NCBI GenBank assembly: GCA_012064385.1
Contig: QRDG01001747.1
Span: 318,335-382,334 of the forward strand
DNA: 64,000 nt
From: Puccinellia tenuiflora
Taxonomy: Eukaryota; Streptophyta; Magnoliopsida; Poales; Poaceae
Direction: 5' to 3'
The position numbers and the translations under genes are program-made. This document shows positions 31,128 through 39,156 of this stretch, in pieces (position 1 is the stretch's first letter; the number at the start of each line of letters is the position of its first letter). The notes under the pieces are model-generated. The model did not search any database. It had not been told where the DNA came from and saw only the letters and a list, made by a program, of their open reading frames with translations.

Positions 31128-31601
31128 TATATTTTGTATCAGTATTATTTGTAATAATTGGTTTTAAATAATTATTAGAGTTGAGTATGGGCCTGTCCAA
31201 CTCAACTAGGGCGTGGCCCACTAGTGGGGCGGTACTGTAGCGCGTACTGTAGCTACATTGCGGCCGCGCCCCCTCACCTCCACATAAGGTTAGGGCTGCG
31301 AGTTAGAAGGGGGCCAGAAAATTAGTCTAAAACTATTGTGTTGTGTTTCCGTGGTGAAGCATCCCTCCGGGGACGGCGATGCCGTTTTATCTATCATATT
31401 GATTTGCTGCGGAGGTTCTTGTGTTCATCAAGGATTGTCGTGCTGTGGTTTGAGGCGTGGTGATCTTCATCACGTTGCTTGCTGGATTCGTTCCTCTTCT
31501 CCAGGTTTGCGTTCATCGTGTAATTGGGAGAATTATTACCTTGGTTGTCTCGCTGTGAAAGATCGGGCAAAACTCCGGGATCATTGGCTTGATCCTTATC
31601 A
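31073..31601 (+). repeat. 3' LTR of the short CRM-like element
   Basis: 529 bp, same ends and length as the 5' copy. It is followed directly by CCATA. Confidence 0.9.
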
Positions 31602-31710
31602 CCATAGGTATTTTAAATAGAATAATTTCAGTAGATGGAGGACCTCTTGTTGCCACAAGAGCAGTGGAGAGGGTGTCTCCAAATGTCGATTCAAATTCAG
31701 ATGGCTCCAT
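31602..31710 (-). pseudogene. gag: gag N-terminus of Athila-2, split off by insertion
   Basis: ATG at 31710 (minus) opens MEPSEFESTFGDTLSTALVA, then TRGPPSTEIILFKIP, and runs into the CCATA duplication. The frame is the one used at 28640 (MGIVDRV), so the two pieces were one gag before the insertion. Confidence 0.75.
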
Positions 31711-31796
31711 AATGGAGTAGAGCAACAAGCAAAAATAAAAACAACACTTGCAATAAAAGTTTTCCTTACCAATTCTACTTACCAATAGCACTTTAC

Positions 31797-31815
31797 TCCC
31801 CGGCAACGGCGCCAG
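31797..31815 (-). other. primer binding site of Athila-2 (tRNA-Asp type)
   Basis: On the minus strand TGGCGCCGTTGCCGGGG, the usual Athila primer site, ten bases from the LTR end. Confidence 0.85.
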
Positions 31816-31825
31816 ATAATAGTCT

Positions 31826-32316
31826 TGATGACCGACAAGTATAGGGGATCTATCGTAGTACTTCCGATAAATAAGAGTGTGGTTTCTGCCCCCGAGGCGG
31901 CGGTGGAATATTTCTTCCAAGTGTCCCCTGTGATTTTTAGGTCAAAGGAATCATATACGCGAAAGGGGGAAGCCGGAGGCGGCGCTGGGCCTCCAGGTGG
32001 GACCCAGGCACGGCCAAGGGTGGGGCCGTGCCTTGGTGGCGTCGGGCCACCCAGTGGCCCCCCTCTGGTCGCCCTTCTGGCTCCCCTCGTCTTCTGGAGA
32101 AATAATAATCGCTGGATTTTTGCGGAATTTCTGGAATTGCAGAAGTTTAGTATCTTGACGATGCTTTTTCTAGCTGATTCTGGGCTCCGGCGGTCAAATC
32201 ACCAACGATCATCAAATGTGCAAAATAAGATAAAATAACATAAGTATTCCATTCTAATATGAAATATATCCATGAATAACAGTAAATTATGATATAAATG
32301 AAAAATTGACGTATCA
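31826..32316 (-). repeat. 5' LTR of Athila-2 (491 bp)
   Basis: Minus strand, TGATACGTCA at 32316 to ...ACTTGTCGGTCATCA at 31826; both ends are typical of Triticeae Athila LTRs. Beyond it (32317) the sequence changes to GC-rich coding-like DNA. Confidence 0.8.
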
Positions 32317-32847
32317 AAGGTCATCGCGGACTTTCTTCTGGGCCGCAATGGCGATGACGATGTGGCGGAGGAGGGCCAAGCTGCGGTGGCGGCTGATGGT
32401 AGAGAGGGCGAGGGCCAGGAGGCCGCACCGCTCACTCGACTGGAGGCCGTCGAGGCAGGGCACCACGCGGCCAGGCAGCAAATCTATGATGAGCGCGCGG
32501 ACGTCGTCCTCATCGCGTAGTTGAAGGAAGACGCCGTCCTTGTCATGCAGAACCGCGCCATCCTCGATTTCGTGGTGGCGGCGCGTGCGCCGCCCGACGG
32601 CGGGTAAGAGGACGGCGAGGACGAGACGACGGGCGACGACGAAGACAACGAGTGGGACGGCTTCTTCGACTCGGACGAGGAGATGCCGGACGGCGATGGC
32701 GGCGGCGCTTTGGGCGGGGACGCCGACGAGGAAATGCCCGACCTTGGTGTTGCCGGCGACGGTGACGGCGACGGCTGGGGCTCATCCATCGAGTTCGAGA
32801 TCACCAACGCAGGCATCATTCACATCTTCTCAGGCGATGAGGAGTAA
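32317..32847 (+). pseudogene. decayed acidic protein-coding fragment, unrecognised
   Basis: A + strand frame starting VIADFLLGRNGDDDV runs to TAA at 32845-32847, with two internal stops, TAG after VVLIA near 32518 and TAA after APPDGG near 32608. Third codon positions are mostly G or C, as in grass genes. It is highly acidic: NEWDGFFDSDEEMPDGDGGG and then SSIEFEITNAGIIHIFSGDEE at the end (quoted in part). The C-terminus has a regular mix of hydrophobic and acidic residues. I do not recognise the family. It begins exactly at the Athila-2 LTR, so its 5' part has been cut off. Confidence 0.5.
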
Positions 32848-33250
32848 GTACGTACATGACGTGAGCAGATCGATCTATATAGCTAGCTAGCTCGATCTGT
32901 GTTCCACGTCCATTAGTACTAGCTTTGTTGGCGTACATATTTTGCTAGGATTAACAGATCTCGCCCCGGCCGGCCGGCCAGGATGGATCGAGATTTGGCC
33001 GCGGAGAGGGACGGTCAATAAAAACAATTAATCGCTGATCGATTATATGTGCTAGTAACTGTAGTTATGAATTTCATCTCTATGCATGTGGTGATCTGTT
33101 TCGCTTATTCATAAGTTCAGTTCATGGCGTGTTGAAGTTTTCCGCGCCGATCGGGCTGTTGATCACTCAGTGAGAGCAACGTTCGAGCCGTCTAAAACAA
33201 TTCCGTACCCAGTTAATTATACGGGCCGTCTGTAATGTATATGTGCGGAC
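32848..33250. other. unassigned intergenic DNA
   Basis: No ORF or repeat that I can name, apart from a 'tatatagctagctagctcgatc' type simple stretch near 32875 and an 'ccggccggccggcca' stretch near 32970. Confidence 0.4.
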
Positions 33251-33254
33251 TGTC

Positions 33255-33545
33255 CGGATTTTGTACTATATATTTGGAAGCCAGAAATCAATGATTATGG
33301 ACAAATCCAATTTATTTGGAAGCCAAAAAATCATTGGGCCATATAATATTTATTCTGAAGCCAAAAACAATGATTATGGACAAACAATGTTGGAATTGGT
33401 AAAAGACTTTTTTGTTGAAGACAAAATAAAATCAATGATTATTAAAAAATATTTAATTAGTAGCCAAAAAAAATGATTGTGGAGAATGGAATTGGGAAAG
33501 ACTATTTATTTTGAAGCAAAAAATTTATTGATTGTGGAGAAGTAA
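33255..33545. repeat. degenerate tandem repeat, TTTGGAAGCCAAAAATCAATGA type
   Basis: Five to six diverged copies of a unit carrying GAAGCCAAAAA and AATGATTATGGACAAA, for example near 33276, 33320, 33355, 33460 and 33512. Spacing varies from about 40 to 75 bp. Confidence 0.65.
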
Positions 33546-33639
33546 TCTAATGGATGCGGCAAGTCACTGAGTTATCTCAGTGAGTTGTCACACGTATTAA
33601 TTCATTTAACCACAATCAACTTCTATTTTTCTATGCAAC

Positions 33640-33745
33640 GAAACCTAAATTGCGAGGGCGAGGACTCGAACTCGGGTGGGCAGTAAAAGGCGTCAACATC
33701 TCCTTGCCACCAGGCTTGGCCTAAGTCTGTGACATTGTAGAGATG
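33640..33745 (-). mobile_element. tRNA-derived SINE candidate
   Basis: On the minus strand an A-box-like TAGGCCAAGCCTGG (about 33712-33726) is followed, after some 40 bases, by a B-box-like GAGTTCGAGTCC (about 33666-33677). This is the split promoter of RNA polymerase III. The 3' side reads CTCGCAATTTAGGTTTCG and has no clear poly(A) or poly(T) end, so the extent is a guess. Confidence 0.45.
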
Positions 33746-33823
33746 TCGCAGAATATAACCCGTTTCTGAATGTTTCATTCCTAAGACGGACGATAATACT
33801 AGCTGCCTGCGATGGTGTACAGG

Positions 33824-34557
33824 TGATGGCGTGTATCACACGTTTGCTGGGAGACCCCTAGAGGATGGTATGATGCAGCAAAGAGGCAATTTTCCCTTGA
33901 TTACAAAACCAAGGTTGTTGAATCCAGTAGGACTTGGAGAAGGCTTAGCGAGGTGTCAACGGCGCCGTTAATGATAATTGACGTGGACCTGCACACAATC
34001 ACAAACAAGTACTTTGCCCCAACGAAAACAGAGAGGTTGTCAATCTCTCCGGCTTGCCAAACACAAAGAATTAAATGTGCAAGTGTAAAATATGAAGAGA
34101 GTGAAATATGACCAGCAAGTAAATGATGATGAAAAGCTATTAAAACGGTTGTAAGCAATGTAGGAAAATAGGACCGGGGTTCACAGTTCACTAGAGGTAT
34201 CTCTCCAAAAGGTATACATGATGGGTAAACAAATTACAACATGACAATTGAAAGAATTGGGGTATCATAAAACAATATAGGTCACCATTTCATCTAATAT
34301 GGGCATTACGTCAAAATACATAGACCGTTGCATCTATGAATAATAATCCACCCCGGGATCGCTATCCAGCATGTTACCCAAATGTATTAAGTTGCAAGCA
34401 ACAGATCATTGCAATAAGCAAAGTGCATAATGTAAGCAATGTAAATAACACAAGGAAATCACACCGCTGTTTTCTCCCTAGTGGCAACAGCACATCTCTA
34501 GCCTTAACCGTTCCTATCACCGAACTCGGACAAAGAGTGGCATGAACCCACTATCTA
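33824..34557 (-). repeat. truncated 3' LTR of element D
   Basis: Matches 36208-36958 of the 5' LTR with many differences, including a 14-17 base gap near 34258, up to CCACTATCTAG. There it switches to gag sequence. Confidence 0.85.
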
Positions 34558-35993
34558 GTCATCAAAAATAATAGGAGCATTATCACCTACAGAATCCATA
34601 TCATCAAAACTATTTTCAGCATTTTTATCAACAACAGTTTCTGTGTTGACTGAAAGTTTTAGTTTCTTTTTAGGTATGGTAGAAATTTTTCCAACTCCAA
34701 TTCTTTTACCATTAGCATACTTAGGTGTTGTAGATAACTCTTGAGCATTCAACATTTTAATATCTTCATTAGTATAAATAGTGCAAACATTAGCAACCTT
34801 ACTAATTTCAGCAATTTCATCTTCTTTTTCTTCTCTTTCCCATCTAGCATGTAACTCAGCCAACATCCTTATATTATTATCAATTGTAACTTGTATGTCA
34901 TTTAAAGTTCTATGTTCCTTAACATAATGAGGAAAAAAATTATTTTAAGGAAATCAACTTCATGGGATAGACTATCCACTTTAATAACAAGATTATCTAG
35001 TTTCTCAAGTTTTTCTTCAACAATTTTATTGAAAGACTTTTGTGAAGTGATAAAATCTTTAAGCATGCTTTCAAGATCAGAGGAAACGCCTCTATTATTG
35101 TTGTAAGAATTACCATAAGAATTGCCATAAGGATTACCATTATTTGAAGGATAAGGTTTATAATTATTATTACCAAAGTTGTTCCTATAAACATTGTTGT
35201 TGAAATTATTTTAAACAAAATTAACATCAACTTGCTCCTCTTGAGCAACCAAAGAAGCTAAAGGAACATTATTTGGATCAATAGGAACTTGTTTGCTAGC
35301 AAGCATAGACATAATCATATCAACCTTATCACTCAAAGAGGAGATTTCCTCAACAGAATTTACCTTCTTACCACTAGGAGCTCTTTCGTTGCAGAACCTA
35401 ATGTGGTGGACATGAAGGTACCTCCAGCGGCCGAGTCCAATAGGTTCCCTGAAGAAAAATTTAATCCTGCATAGAAAGTTTGGATCACCATCCAAGTAGT
35501 TAGTCCATGAGTGGGACAGTTTTTAACTAGAGATTTCATTCTTTCCCAAGCTTGAGCAACATGTTCATTATAAAATTGTTTAAAGTTCATAATGTTACTC
35601 CTTAATTGTATAATTTTTGTAGGTGGATAATATTTCGCAATGAAAGCATCTTTGCATTTAGTCCAAGAATCAATACTATTCCTAGGCAAAGACAATAACC
35701 AATCTTTAGCACGTCCTCTTAAGGAAAAAGGAAAAAACTTTCAGTTTTATAATGTCGCCCTCTACTTCTTCATATTTTTTCATATCACACAACTCAACAA
35801 AGTTATTTAAATTAGAGGAGGCATCATCACCACTAACACCAGAAAATTGCTCTTTCATGACAAGATTTAATAGAGCAGGCTTTATCTCATAAAATTCGGC
35901 TGTGGAAGCCGGTAGAGCAATAGGTGTGCATATAAAGTCATCATTATTCATGCTAGTGAAGTCACACAACTTAGTGTTCTCAGCTGAACCCAT
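34558..35993 (-). pseudogene. gag: decayed Athila gag of element D
   Basis: ATG at 35993 (minus) reads MGSAENTKLCDFTSMNNDDF, then IKPALLNLVMKEQFSGVSGD and LNNFVELCDMKK. Further pieces in shifted frames are FYAGLNFSSGNLLDSAAGGT, VDMIMSMLASKQVPIDP, and an Asn-rich stretch (NNFGNNNYKPYPSNNG). At least three frameshifts and several stops are present. The remaining end (34866-34558) is Lys/Asn-rich and joins the truncated LTR. Confidence 0.75.
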
Positions 35994-36178
35994 TTCCACA
36001 ATATGGAAGCAAGAAACTAAGCAAAACAAAAAGAGACTAGTTGCTGGAATTTTTAATTTTTGTTTGTGTTTTTCAGTTTTAGAGCAAACAAAAGGCAAAA
36101 CAAGACTAACAAAAAATATACTAGGCAAGAAAATAACAAAGTAAAGTGAAAGGACGTGTCCTAGCTGAAGCTTCCAAG

Positions 36179-36196
36179 TCCCTGGTAACGGCGGCA
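36179..36196 (-). other. degenerate primer binding site of element D
   Basis: Minus strand TGCCGCCGTTACCAGGGA, three changes from the Athila-2 site TGGCGCCGTTGCCGGGGA, eleven bases from the LTR. Confidence 0.7.
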
Positions 36197-36207
36197 GAAA
36201 ACAGGCT

Positions 36208-37762
36208 TGATGGCGTGGATCACACGTTCGCTGGGAGACCCCAAGAGGAAGGTATGATGCAGCAAAGCGGTAATTTTCCCTTGATTACAAAACCAAGTTT
36301 GTCGAATCTAGTAGGACTTGGAGAAGGATTAGCGAGGTGTCAATGGTGCCATTAACGATAATTGACGTGGACCTGCACACAATCACAAACAAGTACTTTG
36401 CCCCAATGAAAATAGAGAGGTTGTCAATCTCTCCGGCTTGCCGAACACAAAGAATTAAATGTGCAAGTGTAGAATATGAAGAGAGTGAAATATGACCAGC
36501 AAGTAAATGATGATGAAAAGCTATTAAAACGGTTGTAAGCAATGTGGGAAAATAGGACTGGGGTCCACAATTCACTAGAGGTGTCTTTCCAAAAGGTATA
36601 CATGATGGGTAAACAAATTACAGCTTGGCAACTGACCGAATTGTGGGCGCATAGCAATGCTATCATAAAACAATATAGTTCACCGTTTCATCTAATATGG
36701 GCATTACGTCAAAATACAAAGACCGTTATCCAACTGCATCTATGACGAATAATCCACCCCGGGATCGCTATGCAGCGTGTCACCCAAAAGTATTAAGTTG
36801 CAAGCAACAGATCATTGCAATAAGAAAAGTGCATAATGTACGAAATGTAAATAAGACAAGGAAATCACACCGCGTTTTCTCCCTAGTGGAAACATCACAT
36901 CTCTAGCCTTAACCGTTCCTATCACCGAACTCAGACAAAGAGAGGCATGAACCCACTATCTAGCATAAATAGTCCCTCATACAACACTAATAATTACTTG
37001 GCCAAAGCATCCAATAGCATTGGAGATCATGCAAGATCATAGATAAATCATAACAAAAAGATGAACAAAAGTAATGACTTCCACAATTCATCGGATCCAT
37101 GCAAACACAATGATGTAGCAGTTACAAATAATATGATCTTAATCATGATAGGCAGCTCACAAGATCTAAACAATGGAGTACAAGGAGGAGAGACAACCAT
37201 CTAGGTACTGCTATGGACCCGTAGTTCCGTGGTGGACTACTCACGCATCACTCCGGAGGCAGGCATGGTGGTTTAGATGCCTCCGGTGTCGATTCCCCTC
37301 TCTGGCAGTGTGCCGGGAAGAGCTGCAGAACCCTTCCGGACTAGGGATTGAGATCGCGGCGGCCTCAGACGTCTTCTGGAAAATATGATCAGCCTCCTTA
37401 GGGTTTTTGCGTCGAGGACAATTTATAGGCGAAAGGGCGACTCGAGGAGGTGGACCACCTGTCCAGGTGGGACCCAGGCGCGGCCAAGCCCTGGGACCTC
37501 TGCAGGCCCCCTTCTGGCTCCGTCTTCGTTTCATATTGGAAATAATTCCCGTAAATTTTCAGCGCAATCCGAGAAACTTCCCAGAACAACTTTTCTGAAA
37601 CAAAAAGACAGCAGAAAACAGGAACTGGCACTGGGCATCTTGTTAATAGGGTAGATCCATAAATCATGCCAAAATGATATAAAAACATTATAAAAACATG
37701 TGGCACTGATATATAATCAAGCATGGAACATCAAAAATTATAGATACGTCGGAGATGTATCA
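36208..37762 (-). repeat. 5' LTR of element D (1555 bp)
   Basis: Minus strand from TGATACATCTCCGACGTATC at 37762 to ...CACGCCATCA at 36208. It holds an AT-rich half and a GC-rich half around 37190-37520. Confidence 0.85.
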
Positions 37763-38081
37763 ACAGGCGGATGAATAAGTGGACCGTCTCAGATGACCAG
37801 AGTTTCCTAGATGGTTGGTAATAATGACAGCCTCTAGCTTTATTAGAGATGGCCCTGAAATCTCGGCCGGCTGAGGGGTTTCATCCTAAACGGTTCAAAT
37901 TCGTTTTGACTGAACCGGCTCTAGGTCCTGTCTTTTATGTGAGGTTTTGTACTAGTGGTGGGTAATTTACTTTAACATTGATGGCAGTACATTATTTTAA
38001 AATCCATTTGCTGACATCCTCTGGTTAGTTGAATTGATGGCTAGATGTTTCTGATTTTTGTGGGATTTTCTAGACTATTTC
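37763..38081. other. low-copy DNA between elements D and C
   Basis: Continuation of the sequence left of 33819. No clear ORF. Its last 115 bases (from about 37967) recur at 46138-46253, which shows a tandem duplication older than element C. Confidence 0.6.
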
Positions 38082-39156
38082 TGATAATGAGTGGCCCGAT
38101 CTTCTCAGTGAGCGGTGGTAGATGGATGACGATGGTAGATAACTTGCGAGATTTCGGCGAACTCTCCGGCTGCTCCCCTGTTTCCAATGCAGCAGCTCTT
38201 CAACCCAATGGATATTCGTGACGCCTCACACCGATGCAACGTCGCCGCCGGCCACGAAGCGGTTTCTGCGATTTACTAATTCCCAATGGAACAACAGATC
38301 ACACTCAAACTTTGGTAGCAATAACCTCCAGATCGAAACAAAGTGGAGGGGTTGTATTCCTGATCGCAACAAAGAGGAACACGGCGAAAGATCAATGCTT
38401 GTAGCAATCCAATCTAGGGTTTTAAGCAAAAACGTGGTCTAACCCCTCTCTAGCAGCCGGCCCTAGCTATATATAGGGGGCCAACCAACCTAACACAAAA
38501 ACCTAACTTGGTTCAGACTCAAACGGGCACAAACCGACCCAAAAGTGGGTTCGGCCGAAATCTAGCGCGCAGGCCGGGTCCAGGTCGGGCTCAGGCCGGG
38601 ACAAGGCCGGGCCAGGATTTGCATGGCACAGCCTAGCCGGCCTGGCCGGGCTGAGGCCGGCCGGCTCGGGTACATGCCCGACCTAAACCTATCTGAGGCC
38701 GGGCTTGGGGCCGGGCGGAGGCCGGACGCTTCGGGCACCTGGCCGGCGTAGACCGGGCTTAGGCAGGCCTTCCTGCGTCTCGTAGGCCGGGGGCTTCGGG
38801 TGCCTGGCCGGCCTGGCCGGGCTGCCTGTGCTTCTTCTTCTTCCTTCTTTGCGCATTCCTCCCGCTCCTCCCTCGCGCCATAGGTGTCGTTGTGCTCCGA
38901 TTCTTGCTGCTCCTCTGGTCCTCCTCCAATGGTTGTGTTATCAACAACCCTAATCATACACAAATGCATAGACTTAGGCAGTATAAAGTTCTCATTATCA
39001 CAAACATCATATTCAATTAAGAGTGAGTTCACCTGTTGTCCAAGTAGCTTGGCACGAGCTCTTGTCATCGGTCTAATCCTCACTTCATTGGGCTTGTCTT
39101 GAGCAGCAACCTCATCGATAGAAGAGAATGGTAAAGGGCTAGGGATGTCCTCATCA
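38082..39156 (-). repeat. 3' LTR of element C (1075 bp)
   Basis: Minus strand TGATGAGGACATCCC (39156) to ...CCACTCATTATCA (38082). It carries the last 197 codons of pol, a CCGG-rich minisatellite (about 38565-38825) and a TATA stretch at 38467-38476. Confidence 0.9.

Larger units (their letters stand above)
28641..31601 (+). mobile_element. short non-autonomous CRM-like element (gag-protease only), TSD CCATA
   Basis: Complete 2961-bp element with two 529-bp LTRs, primer site, 1.9-kb interior and an identical CCATA duplication (28636-28640 and 31602-31606). LTRs start TGATATGGGC and end CCTTATCA, like elements A-C. Its polypurine tract is the same 13-mer. The interior encodes gag-like and protease-like domains but no RT, RNase H or integrase. 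It lies in the gag frame of Athila-2, which resumes exactly on removal. It resembles non-autonomous centromeric-type derivatives such as noaCRR of rice in layout (recalled, not compared). Confidence 0.88.
20754..32316 (-). mobile_element. degenerate Athila Ty3/gypsy element (Athila-2) with three insertions
   Basis: Minus strand: 5' LTR 31826-32316, tRNA-Asp primer site, gag, protease, RT, RNase H, integrase, an extra post-integrase ORF region, and 3' non-coding DNA cut off at 20754. It is interrupted at 20949-22119, 26870-27819 and 28641-31601. Gag and pol frames resume correctly on both sides of the last two, which supports the nesting. No 3' LTR is found. Confidence 0.85.
33819..37767 (-). 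mobile_element. internally deleted Athila-type element D, TSD ACAGG
   Basis: The element spans 33824-37762, with identical ACAGG on both sides (33819-33823 and 37763-37767). On the minus strand: full 5' LTR (36208-37762), degenerate tRNA-Asp primer site, decayed gag (34558-35993), then directly the inner part of the 3' LTR (33824-34557). All pol, 3' UTR and about half of the 3' LTR are missing. Confidence 0.88.

Noticed and set aside
32484..32819. Minus-strand Ser/Pro-rich ORF over the acidic remnant
   Set aside because: Mirror frame of the GC-rich + strand coding remnant, which has better codon structure.
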